64,000 nt of DNA from Auriscalpium vulgare (lineage: Eukaryota; Basidiomycota; Agaricomycetes; Russulales; Auriscalpiaceae). Positions 21,060 through 33,250 of this stretch are shown in pieces. A model generated the notes under the pieces. It did not search any database. It had not been told where the DNA came from and saw only the letters and a program-made list of their open reading frames with translations. The position numbers and the translations under genes are program-made. Location: the NCBI GenBank assembly GCA_019915015.1, contig JAHBBC010000032.1, forward strand, positions 310,001-374,000, written 5' to 3'. The first letter of the stretch is position 1; each line of letters starts with the position of its first letter.

Positions 21060-21960
21060 GTAAGGCCATGCAGGCTCTCTGGCAGCGAAAGAAGGAAGCG
21101 TCCTCGAGTCGGGCGATGGCGTTACAGCGTACGGGCACCAAAGCGAGCCAATGCTCATCCTGCGGAAACCGCCAAAAGGCGGACGGGACGCTTGCGCATA
21201 AGCACTGTTGTTGACAAGCGCCAGCCAGAACGCGAATAAACGCAAGCTGGCGGACGCCGCTACCAGACACGAGGCTATTACTGCGTCGAGTGAAGCGCCA
21301 TAAGTATCGGAGTTCATTGATGCAAGGACGCCTACGAGCAAATCCGCGTAGTAGAGCCGATCACGTCTCGAGAACGCTGTTCACAACGCCAGATGGACTA
21401 TGGAAAGTCTTGTGCTTCAGATTGGTTTTTTGCATTATTGAGACTGTAATGGCGTGCGACTTACCAAGCATTAATGATCATATCTTGCACCGTACATTGG
21501 AGTCTTCTGGATGTGTACCTGGATGATATTATCATTATCAGACACTGCGGAAGAGCATATGAAGCACATACGGATTTTGCTCGACGTCTGCAAAAGAACA
21601 AGCTATACCTCAGCGCGGGGAAGATGCAGAGTTCTTTGCGCTGCGAGCTGAAGATCCTCAGGGGACTGTTATGACGACGTACGGAATGCGTGGACCCGCA
21701 AAGTCGGACTCGGTCGCAAACTGGAAGGTACCCACCAACAGTATTTGCTGGGGAAGCTCTTAGGCGCGGTTTGGGTATTTGGCACCTAATTGCCAGGGTC
21801 TTCGCATTCCTATGGGCATTCCTCGAACCACTTAAGAGTGCGGAATCGGTCATGGAGTTTGGACGGCGACGCCCCAGCGGAGTGTTCGATGAAAGCAAGC
21901 AAGTCGTACATGCGTGGCGCAACTCACCGTCGAGTGGCTCTAGATTATGGAGCAGATGCC
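21060..21960 (+). pseudogene. Reverse transcriptase remnant (Gypsy pol)
   Basis: Segments follow the RT order: PMLILRKPPK-like near 21150, RTVVDKRQ near 21200, HKYRSL near 21300, HVSRTLFTTPDGLW near 21360-21400, the catalytic box VYLDDIIII at 21513-21539 (YLDD 21516-21527), EEHMKHIRILLDVC-like near 21550, NKLYLSAGKMQ near 21597-21630. The catalytic aspartates of the YLDD box remain, but surrounding frame shifts are frequent. Confidence 0.8.
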
Positions 21961-21969
21961 TGAAACAAT

Positions 21970-22360
21970 TAATCTGGTGACAGATGCAAGCACCACAGGC
22001 GCCGGCGGGATATGTTAGCCAAGGGAAAAAGATCTTAAGACTGCGAACATTGTGGACATTCTGGTCAGCAAATTTAATTCCGAGAAACAGAAACATCCAG
22101 TACATGAACAAGAAGCTCCTTGATATAGTTGAGTCCCTGAACTATTCCGCGGCAATACTTCACGTGTGCAAAAATTCCGCATACTGCACGGACCATCAGG
22201 CACTCGAGCACTCATGACGCAGAAAGAACCTGTCGCCACTCAGCATAGATGGTTAGACATCTTGAACGAGTTCGAGTTGATATTGGGTACATAACCTGGA
22301 CACACAAACGTAGTCGCCGACGCGCTGTCGCGGTTGTACAGCGACGAGCCGGCAGGTTGT
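21970..22360 (+). pseudogene. RNase H remnant (Gypsy pol)
   Basis: LVTDASTTGAGG at about 21974-22010 is the first RNase H acidic motif. CTDHQALEHS at about 22186-22215 is the typical later block, and VVADALSRLYSD-like sequence near 22310-22340 ends the domain. The element continues with a spacer to integrase. Confidence 0.75.
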
Positions 22361-22959
22361 TGCTGCGAGCACGCAGCGAGTAACTGTCGGGATGATCAGC
22401 GGACGATGATGATGACGAGCAACACGCTTGCAAAGTAGATGATTGTACAATATACACCGGTCAGGATGATGCTGGATGAGCTCGATGTAGCGCTGCGCCG
22501 GCAAGTCGTCTTGCTGCCGAAAAACCCGCAACGACGGGTATTACCGTGAATTGAAGCGGACGGCAGGCGGTTTTCCCCCCCCCCCCCTGAAACGGCGCCG
22601 AAAGAACCGGTGGGCAAGCGCTACGTCGCACGGGCAATAGCGCGGCAGCCTCCGGACACAGCGGACAATGTGCAGTCGTCTTGTTCTAATCCGGACGATG
22701 ACGGACCGCTGAATAATCAAGAAGCTGCAAGCGGGGAGCCGAATCCGAAGACAAAGTCAGCATGAGACCCACAGGACGAGGCTATCCAAGAGATCCAATT
22801 ACCCGAGCTGATAATCCCGAGCGAGTCGGGGGTGCCGCTCTTGGGAGGTCCGAGGTGCATGTGGAAGCCCCTTTCTTTCGAAAGGTTGCCGCAAAGCAAG
22901 AGCACTACAAGGACTTCCTGTTGGAGGCGGATTAATTTAAGATCTACCGTGATGAGAAA

Positions 22960-24290
22960 CGACCTGTGCTTAACGGACATCCTTGTGGGATGGCGCGAGC
23001 GCCCGCGCGAGATCGCGATATCGCACGCGCACTGTGCTGGCTCACCTCGTGTGAGTGTCCAAAGACTTTAGACTACCTCAGACGGAAGTCTGTGGGCCCG
23101 CAATGGCAAAGGGGATGTTCGAAGATTTTCTGCAGGGTCATGTGTCGTTTGCCGCAACAAGTAAAGCGAGCACGCCAACAGCCAATGGGAAGGCTACGTA
23201 CCTGGAAGTACCCGACGACCATGGCAGGCAATTGGCGTAGACTGCGTGGGCCCCGCTCCCGCAGTCGGAATAGTCACGAGCGTGTGATATGATCTGCGTG
23301 ATCATAGACCACTAAGTCTATGGTACACTTAGTTACGACGAAGCAGGACTTACCGGTGCACGTGCAAATTGATGAGATACTCCGACAGCGTGTAAAAATA
23401 TCACGGACTGCCTGAGGAATCATCAGTGATCGAGACAGCTGTTTACGAGCACTTTTTGGCAGAATTGCACTCACTATGGGAACGTTGAGCTCCGGGGTGT
23501 CATCAGCGTACCACCCGCCTAGACGGGATCGACGGGCAACGAGCGAGCTACGGCACGATGACGCAGATGTTGCGTTCAGTGCGTGGCCCCAGATCAGAAG
23601 GATTGGGTGTCCAAACTGACCGGCCCATTGAATTTGCAATGAAATCGCCAAGGTCAGACACGACGGCTTTCGCCGTTCTCTTGAACTATGGCCGCATGCC
23701 GCGTCCGATGATTGGGATATGACATCTGAAATACCCGGGTGGCAGAAAGTCGCACTTAGATAAAAGACTGCAATTCTGCGCGCCCACGATGCAATCACGA
23801 GGCACGCGTGCGCCCCAACACGGAGCAAGCAAATAGGAAGCGCCGTGACGCACCTTTCGAGCGGGAGACCTGGCGTATTTGTCGACTAAGAATGCGGCTG
23901 CCTAAGGCGCGAGCCCGCAAATCTGTCCTAAATATCTGCGGGCCATTTAGAATATTTGGGAGCTCGAGAAAGGAGCTACTTACCAGCTAGAGCTGCCAGA
24001 GAGTGAGAGTCGGGGCGTGCACAACGCATCCATGCCTCATTGTTGTGAGGCCATGTTCCCCGAACGAGGATAGGAGATTTCCGGGCCGACAGTGGCAAAC
24101 AGATTCTCGGGCTCAATGAGCCTAGCCGAGTGGGCTGTCGACCCGGATCTGCGCAGAGCGGACAGGGCACTGATACAACAATTTGAAGGTCAGTGGTCAA
24201 CCGGCAGATGTAACATGGGCATCTACCCCCATGAGGTTTAAAACCCATCGTCCTGGAGGCATACTGCGAAGCGATGGGTATATTCGCACG
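22960..24290 (+). pseudogene. Integrase remnant with C-terminal GPF module (Gypsy pol)
   Basis: A zinc-binding-type region (about 22990-23150, TLSYLRR-like then CRVMC) is followed by the QQPMGRLRTWKYPTTMAGNW segment near 23175-23240 and core remnants such as VIIDH near 23303, HHGLPEE near 23400 and SSAYHP near 23500. A tail with ARVRPNTEQANRKRRDAPFE (23800-23850) and CGPFRIF near 23937-23957 is the GPY/F module. A last stretch near 24180-24280 resembles a chromodomain-like end. Several stops and shifts are present. Confidence 0.75.
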
Positions 24291-24729
24291 CGCGATTTCT
24301 GCCTCGGGACAGTCGGAGCCAGAAGGTTATTCCGACGTCGCGGTTTCACAGGATCGAAGAGGCAATTTACGGGCGTCGGAAGCCGGCTATCGACCCGGAG
24401 AGAGCTGATAGTCGAGGAAAATATTAAGGAGTGAGTTAGCACGGTTGAGGAGCGAGCGACTTCATCGAGAAGCTCACCCTACTCATCTTGACCCATGGAC
24501 TCACTTGTAGGGCTATAACGCGGCTCCTTTCCCAACGCGATCTGCGCGCTGCCAGGAGTATGCTGCGACCTACTCGAGTGGGCTCGAAAGCGGAGGTCGC
24601 GAGCCGATCCCCGGCGAGCCGCCGCGCGGCTATATCGACGGTTCCGCGCCTTCAACGTCTATGCGCCTCTTACGACGACTATCTCACCGTTGAAATGGTC
24701 GTGCGTATTTCGTACAGGAGCTGACATGT

Positions 24730-25278
24730 ATGACTCGGATTGAGTCGTCATATGCCGCGCCGCCGCCGAACGCATACTACGCTGCGCCGCCGTGGTACGA
24801 TGCGCCGTTGCCACACGCGCAGGCCCGCTATGGGTCACTGGCGGCGTCCAAAGGAACCCCGGTTATCGTGGGGGCGTATCCTCGACTTCCCAAAAAAAGG
24901 CGGTTAGGCTCGTATGGAGCGCGGCGGCGGAGGTCCGAACGGAGGTCCGTATCGCCGTGGCAACGGTGGTTAGTCGCGACTACCGTCCTCCTAAGACCGC
25001 GCGGCGGAGCACTGGCCCAGCGGTTCGGCCGTCGCGCCACGCAGCAGCAGCAGGGCGCTGGCGGGTCGTTCAGGACGACGTGGAGTCATGAGAGGTATTT
25101 TCACGCACCGCGAGATGATTTCCCGGGAGTTCCGACCTTCTTGCAGGGAATCGTCGATTCTGGGCCCGAGGCCGCGGCAGGCCGCTTCGGCCCCTCAACT
25201 TATCAGCACGAAGCAGAAGGTGCGGAGAGGCAGGGCCCTCTCACCAGCACGACGTCCGTCGTTGAGAAGAAATTTTGA
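24730..25278 (+). pseudogene. Extra 3' ORF of the Gypsy element
   Basis: Opens MTRIESSYAAPPPNAYYAAP with a Pro/Ala/Tyr-rich start, then an Arg/Gly-rich middle (SERRSVSP) and ends HEAEGAERQGPLTSTTSVVE. It lies between integrase and the 3' LTR. It has no enzymatic motif; low-complexity composition suggests a structural or RNA-binding role, which is inference. The neighbouring frame carries an equally open, Gly-rich version, so at least one shift is present. Confidence 0.45.
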
Positions 25279-25455
25279 GCAGACAGCCGCCCAACCGTCG
25301 TACGAGACGCCGGTGACGTTGTCGTGGCCCGATGCGATACTACTTCTGATGACGAATCCGTCGTCGAAGACTCGAACGGGCACGACGGAGGCGGCAGCGG
25401 TTGAGTCGGTCGCCAGCGTACAAGGTAGCCTTTCCGAGCAAGGCGGGAGGGCGAA

Positions 25456-25751
25456 TGTGAAAGCCCGCGCGCCGAATCACCTCAGTTCCCGCCGTGACCC
25501 TCGTTTGCAGAGAGGATGCGTGTCCGCCTCCCGGCGGACTCGTTATCACCCGGAAATCAGTAGATTAGTAAGTAGATACATAGCTAGCTACGTGTTTGTA
25601 TCTAGATAGCTCTTTGAAACCCGAACTTTCCCCCACTCTGTTCCTGCCGTTTGACTGAACTCTCTTCCTTGCACCCGTTTCTAAAAGCTACTCTCGACAT
25701 CTTCAAGCAAACAAGCATCAAGATTAGTCCGAGAGGGCCGTTAGTCTCACA
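25456..25751 (+). repeat. 3' LTR
   Basis: Begins TGTGAAAGCCCGCGCG and ends TAGTCTCACA, followed by the target duplication GTCCA at 25752-25756. Preceded by the polypurine tract. Differs from the 5' LTR by many single-base gaps as well as substitutions. Confidence 0.9.
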
Positions 25752-25984
25752 GTCCATCTAAGGCCGTCTAACTTGCCGACAGCCCAAGTCGAAACCCCCT
25801 TTACACCTTTGGGAGTATCGATGAAATCCGGAGCCTGTCAGCAATCCCAACGGTTGGGGCCAGCAAGCCCCAGTGTTTTAGCGGGCCCGAGCACTAGCGG
25901 GGCTGTAAGCAAGAGCCCTGCTACCCGGGCCGCCTTGGAAGGTGCGCCTCGCTCGGCGCCCGTGTTGTTGGTGTTGGTTCAATG

Positions 25985-26473
25985 CTAATCGACAGCCAAA
26001 CTCATCGACACGCCACAACCGCGACCTGGCGAAGTAGTGGCGCAGTGCTTGGGATCTGGAATTGGTTCTGCTTCGCATATTTTAGAAACCCCCACGAGGG
26101 CCCTCAGATGAAGTACTCCAAAGCGGGCTTGCTCCGTCTGCGCCGCAACAACCCACGGTGCTACCACATCAGCAAAAGCCCCGAGAATATTATACTGACA
26201 ATATATGTCAAATAATGTCCATAAGGTGCGGTCGGGAGGCGAGGCAACAAGGTCAATATACTGATATGATTTGAGGTGGAAGGTCATATGCTTGTGAACG
26301 AGCTGGTCGCGCCGCCTCGAGATACCGCTTATAATGCAGGGCACGCATGGGAGCCCATATATCCCGATATATGACGAACAAGTGGCGGGGTCTTGGGCCA
26401 GCGAGACGCCGTTATATGCCAATATACCCCAGAACTTAGCTTGCAAGCCTTGGCATCGCGTTATTGAGACCAT
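25985..26473 (-). pseudogene. Possible KDZ-type transposase relic
   Basis: A 162-residue open frame contains SPPDRTLWTLFDIYCQYNIL. The form DIxCQ(W/Y)xxN after a hydrophobic strand recalls the central YDIxCQW motif of KDZ transposases, which are abundant in basidiomycetes. Downstream residues do not align convincingly to the later catalytic block. Treat as a weak suggestion; an unrelated host ORF is the alternative. Confidence 0.25.
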
Positions 26474-28440
26474 GCATTACATTGCCATACAAACCCGAGA
26501 CCATCCGGTTACACATACAGGTCCCAGCGGGCCCGCGCCACGCCGCCCCAGCGTCCCTCAATTGCCCTCGGTCCGCGGTCACGCCAACGCGCCAGCCATG
26601 CCGCAGGCCCAGAGCGCCCTCATGCGTGGACAGCAATTACGCGCGGTATGCAACGTGACCATCGGGGAAATCCTGGGGTCCAGGTGGGCGGCGTGTCGAT
26701 TCCAGACCGTAAGGAGGTGATCCGAGGTAACGAAACGAAGGGCTTGACTGTCGGGTAGAAGATGACCTAGCTCGGTCGCGACAAAATGGTATGAGTTAAT
26801 ATAAATTCTCTGTCAATCGATGGAGAAACCATACCTCCGTCCTTGTCTTTTACCTGGTCCTGGCCACTTCACGAGCTTATGAGTGGCGTATATGCGCATG
26901 GCGCACGGTCACATAACCGGTCATAGGCATCCGCGAGTCGACCGTGTCGTATGTAACGCCGAAGACCATCATCGAGCGCTGGGACGGCTCACTGCACAGC
27001 AGAGACTCGAGCTCGGATGTTCGACTTCATCACTGTGGAGAAAGTTAGGAGTATATGCGCGGGTGGAGAGCAAGGGCAACGGACTACAAAGCGTCACTGA
27101 GCAGAGAACATCTACAACCAGACAGTGAGGTGAGAATGATAAGAGGATAACTGCGTTACTCACAGCTTTATGGTCGAAGGCCCCCATCCCGGACGCTGTC
27201 GCTGTTGTAGCCGTCGTCCTGAGCACGCTTCAGGGTGGCGCTGTGTTCCTGCTCGAGTCAAGGCTAGCCAGTAGGACATAAGGAGAAGCCTCTGATAGAG
27301 GGGAAAAGAGAGGCGCGTTGGAGGGACAAAGGGAGGAGGGCAGAGGAGATGGTGGTGGTGGAGGGAGAGATGGGGGGATCTGGCAAATGGCCAGGCGCCA
27401 GTAGAGTGTTCAGTAACAGCGTGACAGTACGCGACGTGGAGCATGACGTAGGTGGATCAGAGTGCCGACAAAATTTGCTAAGTCGCGACTTCTCCCTTCT
27501 GCCAGCACCCGGTGAATGCCAAAGCTAGTAGGCGGGCACCGTGCACATTCATCTTCCCGTTACGCCATCGTCTCTCTCGCTTCACTTTCTCCCAGCCATC
27601 ATATCACGCACTCCTGGAAGGCGCCAGCGCAGCACTGGCGCACGACGTCGTCAGCGTACACAACATTGTGGAGAATAATAGGGCAGCATCTTATGGCGCG
27701 TGCCGGACTTCATCGCGGTTGCGCTGCATTTGCGTTATGCTACTTACAATTGTTGACTATGTGTGTTTCCTTCGTTGCCAGCTTTAAGCCAGGTCGTTGT
27801 GAGCGTGCCAACGCTCACCCCGGGTATCATACTACCATCCAGCATTGTTTGTATCCGCATCCCCACAGTACCGGGGCAGCCGGTTGTTGTACCCGTCCGC
27901 GCAGCCTCGCGCCGCAGCACCTTCGGGGCAATTGCAGGTGGAACCGGGATCTGTGAGACAACGAGAACGCCGCGCCGAGCCCGCTCGCAAGCACTTCCAC
28001 CGCGTCATTTTACACAGTCGATTTCCATCGACACGCGCACATCCGCATGCAATTCACGCGGAGCCACCCTTCAGCCAAACACATTGATCAAGTCAAGACC
28101 TGCCGCAAAGCCCAGCTTTCAGGCGTTGGGATTGCATGCACCGTCCTCTTGCCAACTCTACTCTGGACGCCAAAAATCATGTCCGGGCACGGCGACGGCC
28201 GGCCAGGCGACCGTACAAGCCTGAGCAGCCACGCACAGACGCGAGCTCAGAGCCGTTTTCTGACTGCATCATAGGTGCGCTGCATTTGTCTACGTGATCA
28301 AAAAAAGTGAACGGCCTTGTTGCCTACCTAGCTGCCATAGGCTCTGATTAAGCTCGACTGATGCAACACGGAATATCACCCATGACTCGGCCCACCATCG
28401 CACCGCACATCGACAACTCAAAACCGTTGGTCTGAACGGG
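26474..28440. other. No gene recognised
   Basis: Open frames on the plus strand (27516-27956, 27763-28224) are Pro/Ser/Arg-rich without motifs. The GC-rich end could hold the unconserved N-terminal part of the RhoGEF that follows, but no exon can be supported. Confidence 0.3.
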
Positions 28441-28899
28441 TCCCGCTCATCGCAAATGCGCGCATAACATCGTTTGCTTCGCTGGTTCGCGCATGACCGT
28501 GGGCAGGCGGCACATCAACTCCTCAGGCAGGCACACAGGCGTCGCGCACTGCCGTCCTGCATTGAGGACTCCTTGGCATGTCGTGCCACCTGCAGGGATA
28601 GCCATGAAGCCGGTGTTCTTCGCGCACAGACGTACGCGGCACGCGACCGTCCTGCATGATCAGCCGCATCCTTCTTTCTCCCCCACCACCACCCCCCGCC
28701 ACCGGACAGTGGTCTCGCGGCCCGCTCGTGCGCCCCCTCCCTTGCATATCCTCACTTGCGCACGATCGTTCCTCCAAAATCCTACACATCCAAGCGTCGC
28801 TCAGAGACGTGACTCACATCGGAGCGCTTGTCACCTCGTCACCACGCTCGGTCTACGCGACAGAGCCGGCACGTCCACTCCAGCGCAGCCGATGCGGCT

Positions 28900-30720
28900 C
28901 AATGCCAGCCCCCCAGGATGCGCGAGCAGAACGGCGAGGAGCAGAGGTATGCAAGACGCCAGGAAGGTCATCGAGGAGTTCTACGAAAACGGAGCGGACG
29001 TATGTCGAAGGTTGTCAAAAACGTCTCTACGCACACGCGCGAAGACACTCGCGCTACTCGGCCTTCAGCGACAGCACGCCCAACTTCCCCCAGGTCGTAC
29101 CGTCTCAAGCGCGGCTCGCTCCTCCAGTTCCGAATGCGGGTCCTTCCCCAAGGAGCGTGACTTTCTCCTGTTCTCAGACAGCCTCCATCTGGCTCGCAAA
29201 ACCTCGACAACGGCGACAACGAGCTCGCCAGCGCGCTGGGATTAAGGCGGAGTGTGGGCATAGGCAAGGGCGGCCATCTGGCGTTGCGCCACGATGTTGC
29301 GCTCTCGCTCGCGCAGCGAGGCCGAGCTGTCCGTCATGAGCAACGGGCCTGCGCGACTCAACACGATCTGCAGCGCGGTGTCGCCTATCTCGCCTACCTC
29401 GGCTCCGGCCACGCGACCCAGCGCAAAAGCGGCCAGCGTGTGCAGAAGAAGAAAAAAAAAAAAAAAAAACGCCGGCGAGGAGACGAAGGCGTGGTCAAGG
29501 GCAGGGCGGAAGCTCGTGGACCTGGAGTCGTGGTCACGCCCGCGGGCCGAGATGGGCGAGGGAGACGCGGTGGGGTTCGAGGTCCACAGACCGGAGCGGC
29601 TCGTCGTGGGTATGAGGTGGGTCGAGTCTTTTATTCGTTTCGTTCGACGTCGCAGGGTACTTACGCCAGCGCCAGCTACCGAGGACGAGCGGGACGAGTT
29701 GGAACATTGATGAACTATTGTCCAGGCGAACCCTCTCCAATCACCAAGCATGCCGAATATCCAAGTCACGATGGGCACCCGCGGGTGCGCCTTAGCCAGC
29801 AATGGCAGTCAAGGCAAAAGTTGAGGGCGCCATACCCCCCCCTTACCCCGCCTCACCTATTGTCCGTGTCGACACCATTCCCATCAAAGCCCACCGCCCC
29901 TTCCCGTGGCTGTCCGCCACGCCCGTGTATACCGCCGCCGCGCGCTACCTCTCGACCGCTCGTTGCAAGCACGACCGGAACGCCCAACCGCAACCGCACC
30001 TCAGCCGCACCCTCGTGGACGCATATCCAACCAAATTCTCTTTCCCTGGGATCAAGAACTTCGATAACGTTACGGTTCTGCGGCACGAGGGCACCCCGTG
30101 AAGTGCGTCGGGCGTCCGTTGGGTACAGTGCGGGGATGAGGCGCCAAACCAGCAGCAGCGCATCAGGAGCATAAATCCAACGGTGCCGCAACCTGCGAGC
30201 GCATTCAGCCGCCTGAGTGCGAGGCAGCCGGGTGTACGCGCAGGACCCTGCCTGATGATCGCTGGTCAGATCACCGACAGGGAACACTTCAGGCCTCCAA
30301 CGCGTCGGGGGCATCGGGCACCTTGCGACACGGTATTGCAGCGCCGCGCTGCGCGGACCACTCCCTGCGCTCGGCCCAGACTTCGACTGGATGAGTTTAG
30401 TAATGCACGAAAGAACGGCGTGCATCACAGAAAGACACGCACGCCGAGAACGAGCCCAAGACGAGATCGCGCACAGCCATGCGGAGCAATCACAAGAAGA
30501 CGACGCGCGGATAATGAGCCCGCGCACGAGACCTCGCTCAGCGATGTCGACGAGGACGACGAGGGACAACTGACGACGCGCTGGACGCGAGGACGCGCGG
30601 ACGACCCGCGACGACAGTGGGAGGACGCATGGGACGCGCTTGACGAGCGGGAGGATGAGGAAGGCAGGCGAGTGGGACGGCGATGAGGCTGAGGACATGG
30701 AGCACGGGCTGGTTGAGGAG
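28900..30720 (+). pseudogene. RhoGEF (DH-PH, possibly FYVE) with a deleted DH core
   Basis: The start of a Dbl-homology domain is recognisable near 28965-29010 as VIEEFYENxRTYVEG across two frames. Without the middle of the domain, the sequence jumps to its end: SLRTRAKTLALLGLQR near 29022-29070, LKRGSLLQF and KERDFLLFSDSLHL near 29100-29190. The PH domain then shows GRKLVDLE, RAEMGEGDAVGFEVHRPERL and ATEDERDEL (29510-29710). A FYVE-type tail is suggested by ITDREHFRPP and ACDTVLQ-like residues near 30260-30350, and an acidic end by SDVDEDDEGQLTTRWTRG (about 30540-30600). Proteins of this type activate Rho GTPases at membranes. Loss of most of the DH core plus shifts and a run of A at about 29453-29469 make it non-functional. 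Confidence 0.6.
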
Positions 30721-31600
30721 GCCTGAGACGACGAGAAACTCGTCGCAGAAGGCTGGCTTCGGCGCTGTGATGTCGTAGCATGAACAGGCTCTCGGAAACG
30801 GCGTTACTAAGAATTGGGACCTCGTCTTACATAGCCAGACATTTGCATGTAGGATACGTACATATGTTGTGGACGCGGCCGCCTCGGAGGTGGGCAGTTA
30901 TATGGCAATAATTCCGGCCCGCGCGAGGCGGCGGCACTGCTTAAAAATTTCGTGGCTTTTGTCTGATGCACTAGTGTGGCGTCTCATCGAACTTGATATC
31001 ATCAATCCTGACCATCCGGGCCATTACTCCAGAACATGAAGCGCCGGGAAACACTCTGGCCCTACTGCTTCCTTCATCAGCACCGTCCAAGTCGGTAAGA
31101 GGCAATGTCGAAAACAGAGCGGTTACAGTTGTCTTGTATCATATGGTCCGTGAATTTGCTAACCGACGGGATAAAGTGGACTCAGGTCGCTGGCAGGCGC
31201 ACGGAAAAAGGCAACGAGGCAAGAGTACTGCAGTGAAGACCAATCGACTGATGCGAAGACGCAGTCAAAAGGGCATTAGGTGCCATCTGCTCTGCTTTGC
31301 TCCAGCAAATTGCTAATAGTGCGCCCCTCGTATATCAGGGAAAATTCAAAAAAACTTATTTTCGCATCGGCGCGCAAAGACCCGGGCCTATATAGATGCT
31401 CCCATGATGGCACGGGACATGGCCCGAACGAGGCATTTATTCTTCAATGCCAAGGGACAGTTTGGTGCTGGGGCCGACTGGTGCCCAAGTGTTTAGTGAG
31501 CTGACTCAAATCAAACCGTCGACGAGTAAATATAATATTCTTGAAATCAAGTACATTCGAGGTCACCGTTATCGCAGGACGCCGTGATTGATATTGCGCG
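30721..31600. other. No gene recognised
   Basis: Short open frames only, no motif match on either strand. Confidence 0.35.
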
Positions 31601-33250
31601 ACTTTATCCCAGTGGCACGCCAACCACCGCCTAGTTAGTCGGAGTGGAGCGAACTAGGGCCGCTACCCGACTCAACACGCCGGAGTACGCGGGACGCACT
31701 GTGCGAGTACTGGGTTGTGCGGAAGTTGCTCGCGAGGGGCGGGCGTCGGGTGGCCGCCGGGTTGAGTGACAGTAGAGCGCGATCGAAAGGTCGTGATGGG
31801 TAGGGCATGCCACGTCTCGGCGCACCTCTCGGACCGCTCGTGTACTGATGTACGCGGCATTCTCGGGCGTCGTTTGAGACCTGTGTCCTGCGTAGGCGCT
31901 TTGCTAGACGTACATATGACAGAATGTCCGTATGAACAGCCCTGCTTTCTCTCGGAGACTTGTCGATCGGAGCGGAAGGTGTGCTGTAGTATGAGAATCA
32001 GCATGCGGTGTCAAGGAAATGCTCAACAAATCGTATGCTGTTGATTGCTGCCCGATGACTGACTCACGTGTAATGATTGGCGAGGACGGAGCGGCACAGG
32101 TCTACTACCAGAACAGAAACGACTGTCTTCTGTGGTAAGGTCAGCCACGGAGACTAGCACAGGTCGAAGAACGAGCCATTGCTGGTTCCTGCAATGCGCT
32201 CTCGCTCCCGCTCCTGGTTCAAGACGCTGCAGGCCGCCGATTTGCGCTGCTCAGATTCGGCTTGTATGCGCCGTACGGTAACACTGCGAAAGAGATGACA
32301 GGGAAGGCATCATTAACCATACCGCTCCAGCTCAATGTCTCCTCATAGAGCTCGCGCGCACCTGCAAACTCCGTGACCGCGGCTAAGTCCAAAATCATTA
32401 CGACACGACTGGCATGAACTGGGGCGCGGATGCTCCGCAAGGACGAACGCATCGTGGAGTGCCTCCGCAAGTCAAAATCGTCATCAGAACACTCCGACTC
32501 CGTACCCTATCATACTCGTCCTGAGACTCAGTATTCGTCGCCTCGCTCTCGTCAATTGTCTACCGTCTGCCTGAGAGCGCAACCATTTCTTCCTCCAACA
32601 GAGCATCCTTGGCGCTCTCTGCGCAGACTTGTGCCGCCCCACTGCGAAAAGGTCGGCCAAAGAAAGCATAGGATGATCACTAAGAATCTGTTTTCGTACT
32701 CATGGGTCTGATGCGAAATGTGAAGAAGGCATTGTAGTGGATGAAGAGTCGTCCAGCAGTGGTAAGGCGGGGATTGGGGCAACGGGCGGGGCGAACCTGC
32801 GGCCGGGTGAGAAGCAGGGCAACGGGGATGCACATGTTTTCGTCGATCTGGCGATTGGGGACGGGATGGCGAGGCCGCGACTGCGAATTATGGCCAAATC
32901 ACAGCGGTAGTATCTGCGCCGCCCCGCGCATTGCAAGTCGAAAAACCTACATTGACCAGCGGTCCAGTGAGTGCGAAGGAAGACAAGCACGATAGATTCC
33001 CGTACCGCCTTGACGTATCCGATGATTTCTTGCAGGAGTGAAGCAAGAGAACGGCAGCATCCAGCGCCACAGGATCCTCCAGCGCCTCGAAGAGATGCTA
33101 CCGGGTGCGAGGTTTTGAAGGGACTACGAAAGCCCCCAACTGTGGATAGAGGCAGGTACTGCGTGACACCGGCAGGGACGGTCGCTTGGGCCTGGACTCT
33201 GATTGGGGAGGGCCACATGGGGGAGGTAGAGGAAGAGGAGGGGGGAACAA
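31600..33250 (-). pseudogene. Family A copy A4 with flanking duplicated DNA
   Basis: The exon 1 core is seen as YPQLGAFVVPSKPRTR (33160-33110) and ALEDPVALDAAV (33090-33050). Exon 2 reads GRRRYYRCDLAIIRSRGLAI with SPGRRFAPPVAPIPALPLLD (32930-32750). The later motif DLAAVTEFAGARELYEETL is at about 32390-32335, and the 3' flank 31860-32060 matches the 3' flank of A3 at 10050-10200. It is therefore a sibling of A3 and gives the unoccupied version of the FB1 target (sense CGACTTGCAATGCG, where A3 has GACTTGCCA plus the element). Frame shifts break the reading frame. No family B partner was found upstream. Confidence 0.55.

Larger units (their letters stand above)
16699..25751 (+). mobile_element. 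Ty3/Gypsy LTR retrotransposon, structurally complete but coding-dead
   Basis: Two direct LTRs (302 and 296 bp, both TG...CA) bound a 9.05-kb unit with a perfect 5-bp target duplication GTCCA at 16694-16698 and 25752-25756. Between them, in order, are remnants of gag, protease, reverse transcriptase, RNase H and integrase, the Ty3/Gypsy order. A purine-rich stretch AAGGCGGGAGGGCGAA (25440-25455) sits directly before the 3' LTR as the plus-strand primer. A primer-binding site after the 5' LTR is not obvious. All domains carry many single-base frame shifts and stops, so the copy cannot move on its own as written. Confidence 0.9.

Noticed and set aside
27763..28224. Flavin-reductase-type motif FGAIAGGTGI
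   Set aside because: The glycine motif is isolated, with no FAD- or NAD-binding blocks in order around it and Pro/Ser/Arg-rich flanks.
29853..30698. 281-codon minus-strand ORF
   Set aside because: Antisense to the RhoGEF PH/FYVE-like region, which shows recognisable motifs on the plus strand.
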